From: Acorus gramineus
Taxonomy: Eukaryota > Streptophyta > Magnoliopsida > Acorales > Acoraceae
Length of the DNA: 64,000 nt
Assembly (NCBI GenBank): GCA_030737835.1
Contig: JAUJYN010000030.1
Span: 1,394,301-1,458,300 of the forward strand
Reading direction: 5' to 3'
In this document: positions 9,563 through 21,188 of the stretch, piece by piece
How the letters are laid out: every line of letters begins with the position of its first letter
Numbering within the stretch: position 1 is the stretch's first letter
Notes under the pieces: generated by a model
The model's database searches: none
The model's input: only the letters and a program-made list of their open reading frames with translations
Told to the model about the DNA's origin: nothing
Translations under genes and position numbers: made by a program

Positions 9563-11081
9563 TGAGATCTAATTTTTGTTTGACACTATTCATCATCCCT
9601 ACCAAAATGAAATCTCTCTCTCCCCTCTCTCCTTTTCTTCCATTTGAGCCCCTTAGAGCCCTCAAAGCTTAAAACCTAAAGCATAGAAAGTGTAGATCGG
9701 GTCCCGATCTACACCCCGGTGTTTCAAATCCGATTCCGGCGAGTTTTGCCCCTTCTCCCCTCTCTTTTCTCCTTGATTTGGGCCAATTCGAGGGCCAAGG
9801 AAGATCCCGGCGTTGGAGGCCTTTGGGGAAAGGTTTCGGTGCGCGGAGAGCAACCGAACATCTCTTCCTCCCTCGGTAAGCCCTTTTTCCTCTCTTTTCA
9901 TGCTTAGATGTATGATAGGAAGGTGGTTTTGGGGTTGGGTGGTGGTCGGCGGCTGTGGGTGGCTGTCGGAGGTGGTTGGGGGCGGTCGGAGGCCGTCGGA
10001 GGCCGATGGATTGGTGGTGGAGGTGCTCGGGCATGGGGGTTGCAGTCCCGGGCAGCAAGCGGCACAGGCAGCGCTCAGGCAGGCGCAGCAAGCGAGCAGC
10101 GGCAGGGCGTGCGCGCGACATGCGCGCGGGCGTGCGCTCTGGTTGGCGCTGGGCGTGCTGGGTGCTGGGCGTGCTGGGCGCGCTGGGTAGGCTGGCAGGG
10201 CTAGCTGCCCCGGGTAGGCTGGGAGCAGGCGCACCAGTTTACCGGGCGCGTGCGCGCGGGTGTGCGCTCGGGGGGTGCAGGGGAGGCATGCGGGTAGGTT
10301 GGCAGGGCTGTGCGCGCTGGCAGGCCGGGCAGGGAGGCTAGGCGCGCAGGCGTGCAGGGCAGGCGGTGCTCGGGCATCAGCGGTGCTCGGGCCACTCGGC
10401 GATGCACGCAGGCAGGCAGCGCGGGCAGCAGCGAGGACAGGCTGGTAGGCGCACTGGGCGCGTGCTGCCAGGCGCGCTGGGTGCGTGTTGAGCGGGCGTG
10501 CGCGTGGGCGCTGAGTGAGGGTCCCGGGTACTGGGCGCTGAGCGCTGGGAGCTGGTCGGGGTGCTGAGCGCTGGGCGCTGGGCGCCGCAGAGGAGCATGC
10601 GCGCGGGCGCTGGGCAGAGGCGCAGTGCGCGCGGTGAGGAGGGCAGTGGGTGCGAGCTGGAGGTGCGCGCGTGGTGCGCGCGGGGCGAGGCTGGTGGTGC
10701 GCGCAGAGTGCGCGCGGAGCGGGGCTGGAGGTGCGCGCGGGGTGAGGCGCTGGGCGCGCGGGGCGTGCGGTGTGCTCGCGGGTCAGCGCGGGGCGTGGGG
10801 TGCGCGCGGGCTGCTGCGGCGGGGCGCAGTGGGCGCGCGGTGCACCGGGTGGCTCGGCTGCGGGTCCAGGCGTGCGGGCAGGGGCCCGGCGGTGCTCCTG
10901 GGTGCGTGGGCTGAGGCGCGACGGCGCATCCGGGGGTGCGGGAGTGTGTCGGGGTGCTCGGGCTAGCGTGCGTACGGGTCGTATGTACGTTTGCCCGAGT
11001 GTTGGGTATTTATTTGTGTAGCTTGGTATATTTTGTAGTGTTTCTGGCTTTTACTCACCAAGTTACTACCCTGTCTTGCAG

Positions 11082-11117
11082 ATCTTGACGGACGGTCGCG
11101 CGACGACCCCTTTTCTG
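11082..11117 (+). other. Predicted LTR micro-exon, 3' LTR copy
   Basis: Identical length and flanking splice-like sites to 4755-4790, inside the 3' LTR. Confidence 0.5.
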
Positions 11118-12680
11118 GTGAGTGGGACAATCCAACCCAGTCGGGAGGCGCTATACGCACTTGGGCGTGTACCGTCCTCCCCTGGGGCACCATGGATTTA
11201 TATTAACTGTTGTAATGTATAATCCATGAGATTCATGATTAAATTTAATATGCATGCTACCCTAGACTTGTATGTTAGGGACTTGCACCCTTAGGATTAT
11301 GTGTAAGAGCCATGCACCATGTTCCCATGCTAGGAAGCCTCGGCCTATGCATGCGTCCTATTAGTTTGATTATTAAATTAAATGCTAGCATGCCTTGTAT
11401 AATATTATAGGGAGGGGCCTTGCGAGGTCAACATTGAGACCCGGGCTAGGGTGCTCCGTGTTCCTTGTTTGGTTGTCGGGATGTCCTGTATCGGGACCTC
11501 ATGCTGCCCTCCCAAGGTTTCTTGTCCCATTAATATTATAACTCTTGTTGGTAATTAATATGACATTCTTGTTAGTAGTTGTCATCATGTATTCCCCGCA
11601 TCTTGGTTATGCGCGCTGGAGGAATTCTAAAGAATTCAAGACATTAGAGTTGTAGAGATGTGCTGTCAGCGGATCCGAGTGGATCATATGCGATGGATAG
11701 GCTGTTCTGTTCCCTTCGTTGGATCCGTGTAGAGACTACCCCGGCGTTGGAAAGGTCGTCCCGTGCAGGGGCTCCCATCAGTAGGCGCCTCCTGATTTGG
11801 TAGAAGGACTGTGCTGAATGTGGGAGTGGCCAAACGACCTACGGAGTGGGGAGAGACTATCGGTGGACCAAGGGTGACCAACAGCCTAGTCAGTCCCAAG
11901 AGCCTAGGTCACCTATTGGAGGGTGAGGGTGAGGGTATGGTGGCCGACGATGTGGCGACCCACTGGATTGTGTAAGGATGATTATCAGCCTATTAAGTCC
12001 CAACATCCTTGGTCACCTCGTGAGGGTGAGGGTGAGGGTGAGGGTGTAGTGGGTTGGCGGTAGCGACACGCTGGTTTTGTGTATTTAGTCCCAATATCCT
12101 TGGTCACCCATTGGGAGGTGAGGGTGAGGGTGTAGTGGGTTGGCGGTAGCGACCCACTGGATTGCGGAGTTGCTGCCATTTTGTGGCTTGAGTAATGTGA
12201 TTGTGGATTAATTATATCTGGTTGTGGTTAATATAAGCTGTGATGCATGGGTTGTGCTGTTCACTGAGCGTGTGGCTCACCCCTCGCATAATATTTTTCT
12301 CTAGTGTCATCTGAGTCGGATCTGGAGACTTCATCAGTAGCGGAGTAGCGCCACGTCCCGCGAGTATCAGAGGCTATCAGCATCCCTTTCGCTTGTATGT
12401 ATTATATTCCGTGCTTGGGCACGTGTTTCTATATTATATGGATGTCTTTGTATATATTGGCTCTCACAGGACAGTTGATTATGTATCGAGTCTGTAATAT
12501 GTTTTTGGATTACAGATTCAGTCTTTTAGCTTCCGCATTTGGTGTATATGTTATGTCAGCCCTGCTTTAATCTGTGTAGTCATTTTTAGCTGTTGTGTGA
12601 GTATGTTATTGAACTCCTGTTTACTGATATCATATATACACTTACCGCGTCCCGGGGACGGCCGGCCCTGGGGCGTGACA

Positions 12681-12685
12681 GGCAC
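12681..12685. repeat. Target-site duplication GGCAC, right copy
   Basis: Directly follows the TGACA end of the inner element's 3' LTR and matches 2931-2935. The gag text of the outer element continues from here on the minus strand. Confidence 0.8.
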
Positions 12686-13762
12686 TGCCGCAATGGGTGC
12701 TGGACCTCGCGCTGGCACCACATCGACTGGAGAAGAGGCAGCCACTAACTGATCAAAGCGGGGCCTCTTCTTCTTGCGCTGTCCCTGGTCCTGGCTCCTG
12801 GGAGGTCTCTGGTCTGCCGAAGGGGTCGCAACCCTCACGAGGATCCCGAGGTCTCGCTCGACTGTCTTTGCCCGAGACACAAAGTCAGAGTACCTCATGA
12901 AAGCTTGGGAGGTAACATGCACCCGAATGGCGCTACTGAGACCAAGCTCAAAACGACGGCACCTCGTCTCCTCATCCATCACCAAGGCTGGGGCGAATCT
13001 GGAAAGCCTCGTGAAGCGCGTGGAGTAGTCAGCGATAGACATAGAGCCCTGCGTCAGCTGCTCAAACTCCTGCATTACTATCTGGCACGTCGAGAACGGG
13101 AAGTACTCCTCCATGAAATACCTCCGGAATCCCGCCCATGAAAGCTGCTCCACTCCCTCCGGGATGTCCACCGATCGGGTAGCCCACCAGTCGGCGGCGC
13201 TACCCTTCAGCATGAAGGTGGCCAGGGAGACTCGCTGGCGGTCGGTGCAATGCATGGTCGAGAAGATCGTGTCCACCTCCATCAACCAACGCTCTGGGGC
13301 AAGGGGATCCGCCGTCTGGCCATGAAACTCGGGAGGGTGGAGCTTCAGAAAGGCGCTGAGGCGACTCTGGTGCACTTGCGCTACAGCCTCTATCCCCACC
13401 TCCCTCTCCAGGGGATCCTGAACTCTCACCGCCGGAATCTCCACAGGGACTGGGGGTACGTCGGGTACCACAGGCGGATCTGCCACCAAGGGGACCTGTG
13501 GAACTGCATCACGGGCCGCCCTCAGCTCCTGAATCTCTCGTGCCTACTCAGCCAATACTCTAGTCTGGGCCTCCAATGCCCTGGTCTGAGTCTCCACCAA
13601 ATCTGCTATCCGAGCGAACGCGCGCTCCCATGCAGGAGGCTCCTGTGCCGATCCTGGCCTCACAGCCGAGGACTCTCCAGTAGCATCCTCGCCTCTGGCA
13701 GGTCCGGAAACCTCCAAAGGTCGAGAGGGACCACGTCCGCACTGTCTTCTGCGAGGAGGCAT
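12681..13762 (-). pseudogene. gag of the outer element, N-terminal and capsid parts
   Basis: Starts at ATG 13762 (MPPRRR). After 72 codons a TAG near 13545 replaces a Gln codon (CAG to TAG), and the frame then stays open to the junction at 12681. The capsid-like motifs PPEFHGQTADP, ADWWATRSVD and DYSTRFTRLSRFAP are present, as in the inner gag. The zinc knuckle lies beyond the nested insertion at 2936-2675. Apart from the premature stop the reading is intact to the break. Confidence 0.88.
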
Positions 13763-13866
13763 ATCAGCAACCTAAGAAAACCAGACACTAGGATCAGAAT
13801 ACTCATATAGAAATCCTAGGACTCATCTCTATGAAGAAAGAAAACAATTGGCTCTGATAGGACCAG

Positions 13867-13878
13867 GCTCTGATACCA
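13867..13878 (-). promoter_or_regulatory. Primer-binding site of the outer element
   Basis: The reverse complement reads TGGTATCAGAGC, five bases inside the LTR edge at 13884. Confidence 0.88.
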
Positions 13879-13883
13879 ACTTT

Positions 13884-16726
13884 TGTCACGCCCCAGGGCG
13901 GCCGTCCCCGGGATGCGGCAAGTGTATATATGATATCAGCAGTCTATATAGGAGGTCAATAACATACTCTAAACAACACCAAAAATGACAACACAAACAA
14001 AAGCAGGGCTGACATGATATATACACAAATAGCGGAAGCTAAAAGACTGAGTCTGTAATTCAAAAACATATCACAGACTCGATACATAATCAACTGTCCT
14101 GTGAGAGCCAATATATATACAATGACATCCAATATAATACAAACAGGTGCCCAAGCACGGAAATATAATACATACAATCAAAAAGGGATGCTGATGGCCT
14201 CTAACACTAGCGGACGTGGCGCTGCTCCACTACTGATGAAATCCCTCGGGGAGCTCCTCCTTCAGATCTGAATCAGTGATAACTGGGGAAAAATTATGTG
14301 AGGGGTGAGCCACACGCTCAGTGAATAGCACAACCCATGCATCACAATTCATATTAACCACAATTAATTATTCAAAGCCTCAAAGTGGCAGGAACTACAC
14401 AATCCAGTGGGTCGCTACATCGCCGACCCACCACACCCTCACCCTCACCCTCTAAATAGGTGACACGGTCTATTGGGACTGACTAGGCTGTTAATCACCC
14501 TTGGTCCACCGATAGTCTCTCCTCCACTCCAAAGGCCGCCTGGTCAACTCCCACAATTCAGCACAGTCCGAACCCAAATCAGGAGGTGCCTACTGATGGG
14601 AGCCCTCTGTCACGAAGGCTGTCTAACGCTGGGGCAGTCTCTATACGGATCCAACGAAGGGAAAAGAAACAGCCTATCCACACGTATACGATCCACTTGG
14701 ATCCGTCGGCAACGCATCTCAACAACTCTAATGTCATGAATTCTTCAGAATTCCTCCAGGGCGCATAACCAAGATGCGGGGAACATATATTATAACCACC
14801 AGGTTATAATACTTACTAAGGCATGCAAAAATACCATAAGTTCGCATTTAATTTAATAAATTAAACTAATAGGACACATGCATAGGTCGAGGCTTTCCTA
14901 GCATGAAACATGGTGTCAGGATGCATGGCTCTTACACATATCCTAAGGGTGCAAGTCCCTAACATACAAGGTCTAGGGTGGCATGCATACTACATACTAA
15001 TCATGCTTACATAGATTACATATTATACAAGTTAATATTAAACTATGGTGCCCCAGGGAGGACGGTATACGCCCAAGTGCATATAGCGCCTCCCTACTGG
15101 GTTGGATTGTCCCACTCACCAATACCTGGGTCGTCGCGTGACCGTCCGTCAAGATCTGCAAGACAGGTATTTAACACGGTGAGTAAAATACACAAATACA
15201 TACAAAAATACACTAAAAATACTCAACACTCGGACAAGCGTACATACAGCCCGTACGCACGCGAGTCCGAGCACCCCGACTCACTCCCGAACTCCCGGGC
15301 AGCCAACGCACTGCCACCCGCCCCGGGCGCACAGCCGCGCCCCAGCCCGCGCGCCCAGACGCACTACCGAGCCCCCTGCCCGCATGCCCGGGCACGCTGC
15401 CTAGCCAGCCCGCGCGCCCAGCGCTGGATGCACCCGCGCGCACTGCGCCCCAGCGTAGCGCCCCACACGGGCACCCGCACGCACTGCGCCCCAGCGCAGT
15501 ACCCGCACGCACTCCCCGCTCACCCTGCGCGCACTACGCCCCCTGCGCAGCAACCGCACATCGCCCGCTCGCCTCACCGCGCGCACAGCACGCACTGCGC
15601 CTCTGCGCAGCGCTCCGAGCGCACGCCCTCTCACGGTGCCCAGCGCGCAGCACCCGCACGCGTGCCCGTGCGCATGCCCGGCACTACGCACAGCGCGCAG
15701 CACCCGCGCGCACGCTGGCACGCACGTGCGCGTCCCCTGCCAGCTCTCCTGACAGCGCGCCTGCCCTGCGCCTGCCAGCCTGCCCTGCCTGCCGCCTGCG
15801 CCTGCCTGCCTGCGCGCGCAGGGTGAGCGCGCATGCACCCGAGCCAACCCTAACACCCTCAACCGCCCCCAACAGCCCCCTCCAACTCCCCAACACCCAT
15901 GCACACCCAAAAACACCTCCTAAACATGCATCTAAACAAGAATGGAAGGAAAGGAAACTCACCCAAAGGAGAGGAAGGGAAGGGAAGGAGATCGGGTGCT
16001 CTTCGCGCACCGAAACACCACCTCCAAGACCACCACCACCAAGGTCTCCACTCAGCCAAAGAGGGGCTGAAAACAGAGGAGAAGAGGGTCCATTAGAGGA
16101 GGAAAAACAAAGGGAAATGAAGATCCAAGACCATGGATGGATAGATTGGGTCCTTACCTATCCTTTCTCCTTCAAGGGTTTTTGATTTCAACCACCTTAG
16201 CTAGGTCATATGGGGGTTTTAAAGAGAAGGGGAGAGAGGTTTTGGTGGAGAAAATGATGAATAGTGGGGGGTACAAATCCTAGGCGTGGGATTTATTTAT
16301 GCTCACACACACACCACACACACTCATCACACACACTTAGGGCTAATTAATTAGGTTTAGGTGAGGTTTAAGTGCACTTTGACTTGGGTCAACCCAACCA
16401 CACAAGAAGACAAAGGAGTTGACCAAGTCATGGGCCCACATTGACCAAGTCAAGTCTCCCAATGACTTTTCGCTCGGTCAAAACCCGGATACGATTCAGA
16501 ACTGTGAAATTCTGAAACATTACCGGAATTCGATGAAATTTTTGTCAGTGGCTTGAAATGTCACCAGGACACATAATATGCAGTTAGATTTTCAATCAGA
16601 GTCCTCAAACTCAGGATGATAGCTAAAATCTAAAATTTTAGCGGTTCCGATCGAAAAAAGAAAAAGCCAAAAAACTGCCAAATGCTCCAACGGTGACCAG
16701 AAGGATAAAAGTGAACCTATATAACA
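13884..16726 (-). repeat. 5' LTR of the outer element (2,843 bp)
   Basis: On the minus strand it starts TGTTATATAGG at 16726 and ends GGGGCGTGACA at 13884. It has the same order as the inner LTRs: leader, donor-like site at 15962, GC-rich block (about 15290-15840), 36-nt micro-exon (15155-15120) and GGTGAG repeats near 14450. It is clearly diverged from the inner LTRs, so the outer element comes from another subfamily or is older. Confidence 0.9.
15120..15155 (-). other. Predicted LTR micro-exon, outer element
   Basis: The reverse complement reads GCAG, then a 36-nt piece starting ATCTTGACGGACGG, then GTGAGT, the same arrangement and length as 4755-4790. Confidence 0.5.
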
Positions 16727-18141
16727 GTAGTGGGGGCATGACACCCCCCGCCCTATGTCCGAGCGACGCAACGGTGTGGGAGTACAGTAGTATTCGATAT
16801 CTCGATAAGTGATTATCGAGAGTAGTTGTTTTTCCATTGGGTTTTCTTTGCGAACATGGAATGTTTACTCCCAATGTCATCCGTGTTAAAGAGGGCCGGG
16901 TTGTAGCTGTCCTGACAGAGGACTCCCATCCGTAGGTACCACCGATGCGTTCGGGAGCGTACTGATCGTGGGAGTGTACCAGGTAGAGGCTACCCGGAAG
17001 AGGGTTAACGAATGATATTGCGAGCGTGGAATTGTTCTCCCCTTCGTTGGATCCGATGTAGGAACTTTCCGGCGTTGGAAAAGCTGTCCTGACAGAGGGC
17101 TCCCATCCGTAGGTACCACCGAGGCGTTCGGAAGCGTACTGATCGTGGGAGTATACCAGGTAGTGACTACCCGGAGAAAGAGCTACCGGTGGACCAAGGG
17201 TGTAGAGCAGTCTAAGTCTCTTCCAAAAGTCCCAAGAGTCTCCCTCCGGGAGTGAGGGTGAGGATGAGGTGAAGACACGTCGCCTCGTGACCCATTCGTT
17301 GTTCGTCCGTTCCCATAGTTGTTGGGTCCGGTCTCGTATTGATGTCAAACACATTGTTGGGCACTTATATAGATGTAGATGATCCAGTAGTGTTGCGTAG
17401 ACCAGTAATCCCGGGTCTCCTCGACCAACGGTATGGTCTCTCCCCAAGAGTCCCAAGAGTCTCCCTCCGGGAGTGAGGGTGAGGGTGAGGTTGGTGATCC
17501 AGTAGTGTTGTGTGGACCAGTAATCCCGGGTCTCCTCGACCAATGGTATGGTCTCTCCCCAAAAGTCCCAAGAGTCTCCCTCCGGGAGTGAGGGTGAGGG
17601 TGAGGTTGGTCGCGCCGCCGCGTGACCCTGTTATCCATGGGTTTCCACCATGTTTACCTTGAAAGGAAATTGTTTATGTATTGAACTGTTGTATGGTGAT
17701 TGGTTTTCAGCCACTCAATGAGCTTGTAGCTCACCCCTCGCATACTGTTTCTTTTCAGGGGCAGTGTTGGGCGTGGAGTTGGAGCTTCCCTGTGGCGTGG
17801 TCTTATAGGCGTGGAGCGTTCTTCCGGCGGGTGGCGAGTGCGAGGCTGTCAGCAGTCCTAGAGTCATTTTATGTATTGTAAATCGTGCATGTGGCACATG
17901 TTGTATTTTATTTGGTCTAGACTTGGCTCTCACAGGACAGTGATTGTGTATTCGAGTCTGTAATAATGTTTTTGGTTTACAGACATTGTTTATATATTAT
18001 GCTTCCGCTTTTCAGTCAGTTATCATTATCCTTGCTTTGCCACCTTGTGTGTTATTGTTAGAGTCTTTATTGACCTTAGGTATTGATAGTTGATATTTCA
18101 TTATTGCCACGTCTCGGGGACGGCCGCCCTGGGGCGTGACA
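16727..18141 (+). repeat. 3' part of a related, diverged LTR into which the outer element inserted
   Basis: Bases from about 16745 align with 23290-24609 of the solo LTR further right and end in the same GGGGCGTGACA at 18141. It begins abruptly at the outer element's terminus. The missing 5' part may lie left of the window, on the other side of the outer element; this is an inference. It contains two near-copies of a segment with the phrase CTGACAGAGG.CTCCCATCCG and two GAGGGT blocks. Confidence 0.8.
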
Positions 18142-18289
18142 CACCTCATGGAGAATGCTCCGCCCGGCAGGAGGCCTCTCGAAGACAAACGCACTGAGGG
18201 CGATCGACCTTACGCGAAGTATCAGAAGGACATCAGTATAACTCTCCACCCCGCCAGCAAATTGGGGGAGCAGTAGTACAGCCTCGTTA

Positions 18290-19245
18290 CACCTTGCACT
18301 TTGAGGTACGTCGCGTTCTGAATCACGAGATGGTGGAGCACGCAATATGGGGATTCGCCTCCCAGTTTTGCGCAGAGATTCTCATAGAGCGACTTCCCCG
18401 GAAGTTCGTTCAACCCAAATTTAAGCTATAGAATGGTGCGACGGATACCTATGATCATATCTTGGCGTTCTGACATTCGATGGCATTGTATGAGCTCTAT
18501 GATGGGCTTATGTGCCGCCTCTTCCCCTTAAGCCTGGAAGGGGCTACACTGACTTGGTTCCATCTCCTTCCACCTGCCGAGCACTTCATCTGTAGTCGAC
18601 AAAGGAAGAAGAATCTTGGTGATCTCATGAAGATCCAAATGCAGTCAGGGGAGACGATTCGACATTTTATCGATCACTTCCGCATCCTGAAGTTTGAAGT
18701 AGAAGACTGCAATGACGACGCTGCAATAATGGCTTTCTAGAACGGCCTGCCATCCGAAAACGGTTTCAAGGAGTCGCTTATCCAGTGCACTCTGTCCGAC
18801 TTACGTGATTTGATGGGGCGTGCCAAAAAGTATGCCATGGTGGAAGAAGAATCCAGGATCCTTAAGCAGGCGGTGGCTGCGCCCAGGTCTTCGCCAACGG
18901 CCGCCACCTCATCACCAGCAATAAGATGACCATAGGAGTCGCGTCAGAAGGACCAGCGGGGCGAGAAGGGCAAGAAGCCTGGTTCCTCAACAAACTAGGG
19001 GCGAGAAGGACGGGGGATGTTCTTCAAGATCCCTCTGTCGCATATCTTGTTCAAAATCCATGGGGAGCCGTGGTTCTGATGGCCTGCACCCATGAGGAGT
19101 GATGAGTCAAAGCGGAATCAAACTCTCCGCTGTGACTACCGCAAGAGCGTGGGCCATGATACCAACCAATGTCATATCCTCCGGGGTTCTTGGAGAACCA
19201 GGTCCAAAGGGGGTGCTTGAAGTAATATGTTCCTATCGAGAAGGC
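18290..19245 (+). pseudogene. Tat-lineage Ty3/gypsy gag relic
   Basis: Three-frame reading gives LPRKFVQPKFKL, DTYDHI, MALYELYDGLMCRLFPLSLEG, TWFHLLPP, FICSRQRKKN and ETIRHFIDHF, the retrotransposon gag domain wording of Tat-type elements. After a TAG at 18741 it resumes with NGLPSENGFKESL and ends in a degenerate knuckle-like CDYRKSVGHDTNQC. At least three stops or frameshifts are present, and a piece is deleted between LLPP and FICS. It is unlike the Tekay gag elsewhere in the window. Confidence 0.75.
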
Positions 19246-19807
19246 CCCAACTCCCAGTGAGCAGCATGTGACAAATATTGACCCTAACACTTTGGTGGGG
19301 GTCATTGACTTCATTTTTGGAAGCGTACCGCACTTCGTCTGTAACGACTATGGTTTTCCTAGCCGTTTCTTGATTTTGTGCATTGATTCATATTTCTATA
19401 AGATTTTGGAGGACTTATATATCTCCAATTTCCAAAGTTTAGGTATGGTTGGAATCGTTATTCTGTTAGCTTTCCAACGCTTTTTATGGATCGTAAATCG
19501 GATGAATATCGATCAAGTTATGGGCAAAAATGTACCAAGAGGTCGAGCAGAGGAAATAGCGACGGCTCAAGGGGGATCCGTCATTATTGTGACGGATCCT
19601 ATAGGAGCCATTGGTTTTTGTGATGGATCCAACAGGAGCCGTCGATCTGGAAACTATTTCAAACTTTAATATTTTCAGTTTTAGAAAGTTTTAATGTGTA
19701 TTATTGATTGATATGTTTGGGATAGGGTTAGTTTTGATTGCCCCACGTGTATAAGATTACAAATACCCCCTCTCTCTCTCTTTTTCATTGAAAACCATAA
19801 AATCCTA
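19246..19807. other. Noncoding, LTR-like remnant
   Basis: No protein of known type. The AGCTTTCCAACG...AAGTTATGG wording near 19470-19530 is similar to 21550-21610 and typical of gypsy LTR interiors. A GGATCCGTC segment repeats near 19575 and 19600. A CT run lies at 19766-19784. Boundaries are unclear. Confidence 0.4.
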
Positions 19808-20335
19808 AAGTCGAGCACGCAGGCACCTAGCATGTCCTCCAAGGTCTGAATTGTCCTCTTTGCTTGGCCATCCATTGGCGGTGAAACGTTGTACTTAAAT
19901 GGAGGCTTGCGCCAAAGCCTGCCAAAGGCTACGCCAGCACCCCGAAGTAACCCTTGCGTCTCATCCCAAAAGAGCGTTGATGGAGTGCCATGAAGACGAA
20001 CAATCACGGAGGCGAATCCCTGCGCCAAGGCGTCCAGAGACTTAGTTAGTCAGATAGGGAGGAAAGTGCGGATTTAGTCAGTCGGTCAATGATCACCTAG
20101 ACGGCGTCGCGACCCGAACGTGACTTTAGCGAGCCCACAACAATCCATGATAACCCACTCCCACGTCCACTGAGAAATCTCGATGGACTGACGCTTTCCA
20201 ACGTGATGATGATTCTCAAACTTCACCTGAGGACATGCGAACAAAGGCAACCAAGCCACCGAGTATCGCCTTTACATCGCGCCACTAGCAATCCAGATGA
20301 AGACTACCATAAAATAGTCCACGGAGGCCCCATTC
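19808..20335 (-). pseudogene. Decayed integrase core and HHCC region of an old Tekay-like element
   Basis: The minus translation gives VRLHGTPST, PPMDGQAKRTIQTLEDMLGACVLDF and, further upstream, text parallel to 1-200 (SRCHLGDR, LVCPQVK-like). It has many stops and short deletions. It is the integrase part of the minus-strand element whose 5' LTR is at 25068-28235. Confidence 0.75.
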
Positions 20336-20339
20336 AACT

Positions 20340-20500
20340 TTTGAGATCACTTAAGGCATCCGGCACATTCGTCAACCTCACCGACAGTACTTAGAACTCG
20401 TAGTGCCTGAAACGGTCATCAACGGAATGCCCGACTCCCGGATCTCCAATTGTGGTACCCTGCGCGAAGATCGATCTAAGAGAAGACACTGGCACACTTA
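20340..20500 (-). pseudogene. Decayed RT fragment of the same old element
   Basis: Nucleotide similarity to 1645-1795 of the outer pol is visible, for example the CGGCACATTCGTCAACC and CCCGACTCCCGGATCT phrases, with scattered changes. It corresponds to the RT palm ([12 protein letters not shown] region), and no frame is open. Confidence 0.65.
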
Positions 20501-20574
20501 ATCCTTAAGACGCGCAACAGGAGGTCGTCGAACCCCGACAACGCCTATGCGACATCATCTACCTGATATGGAGG

Positions 20575-20720
20575 CTGAGTCCCATCACAAATGCTAGCAT
20601 CGCGTCTCCTCATTTACAACCCATGTAGGGGCAAAACGCGACAGTATAGCGAACTGTGCTTCACGTGCTGCCAGAGATAGGTCGCTCAACTATAACCATT
20701 GGAACTCCATCATCCTGCAC
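20575..20720 (-). pseudogene. Decayed gag fragment of the same old element
   Basis: The minus translation resembles the gag motif around DYSTRFTRLSRFAPALVMDEE, here readable as LSRFAPTWVVNEETRC with a stop. The order gag (20720), RT (20500), integrase (20335) fits one minus-strand element. Confidence 0.65.
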
Positions 20721-21188
20721 TCAATGGGTAGATTTTTGACGGGGAGCCCACGCTCTCAACATCATCTTGTATCACTCTCCCGATGTGGCCTGTACCTGGT
20801 AGCCTCCCATGCCCACTATCTCTGCCATATGGGCGCACCAACAAGCATAGTATCTGGGAGTACCTCACAGGGCTCTGACCTCAACCGGGCAGCCACAACG
20901 CACAATGATATATCGAAACGACTCCAGATGCCACTATGGAACCCAATCCACAAGCGATCACCCACCAAGCTGCAATAGAACACACCCAATCCCGATCGTA
21001 TGCATCACCACTCGCTACAGCACCTTCCAAGTGAGAGGAAAAATCAATCATCAAATAGATGTTTCAAAGGTATTCCTTGACTGTAAAAAAGAACCCTTGG
21101 GAAGGCACCATGAAATCCCGATATAGGATATCCCAACAACCAAAGTAGGAACACGGAGCACCCTAGCCCGGGTCTTAATGATGACCCA
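20721..21188. other. Degenerate retroelement interior, no recognisable gene
   Basis: Lies between the gag remnant and the solo LTR, probably further gag and protease sequence of the minus-strand element that has decayed beyond recognition. Confidence 0.35.
21184..21188. repeat. Target-site duplication ACCCA, left copy
   Basis: ACCCA precedes the TG of the solo LTR and matches 24610-24614. Confidence 0.85.

Larger units (their letters stand above)
2937..12680 (+). mobile_element. Inner non-autonomous Tekay-like LTR retrotransposon, about 9.7 kb, complete ends
   Basis: Two direct LTRs (2937-6371 and 9293-12680), a primer site at 6377-6388, a polypurine tract at 9280-9292 and GGCAC duplications define a complete insertion. 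The internal part is only 2.9 kb. It holds a frameshifted gag, a block of LTR-derived sequence where protease, RT, RNase H and the integrase core should be, then the RT-RNase H connection and the integrase C-terminus with chromodomain. It must have moved with enzymes supplied by another copy. The two LTRs are almost identical by eye outside the GC-rich block, suggesting a fairly recent insertion. Confidence 0.93.
9293..12680 (+). repeat. 3' LTR of the inner element (3,388 bp)
   Basis: Same start, end and internal order as the 5' LTR. It differs mainly by small indels in the GC-rich block (about 9950-10970) and a short deletion near 12325. It follows the polypurine tract and is followed by the target duplication. 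Confidence 0.93.
1..16726 (-). mobile_element. Outer Tekay-like Ty3/gypsy chromovirus, minus strand, split by a nested element and cut by the window edge
   Basis: Read on the minus strand, the parts fall in standard Ty3/gypsy order: 5' LTR (16726-13884), primer-binding site (13878-13867), gag (13762-12681), then after a 9.7 kb interruption the gag zinc knuckle (2936-2675), protease, RT and RNase H (2674-896), and the RNase H-integrase linker and integrase (895-1). The 3' end and 3' LTR lie left of the window. The interruption at 2937-12680 is a second element of the same family in the opposite orientation, flanked by GGCAC duplications. Rejoining the flanks restores the gag reading order. Chromovirus of the Tekay/Del type is inferred from the RT wording, the LTR length and the chromodomain seen in the inner relative. 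Premature stops show that it is not functional. Confidence 0.9.
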
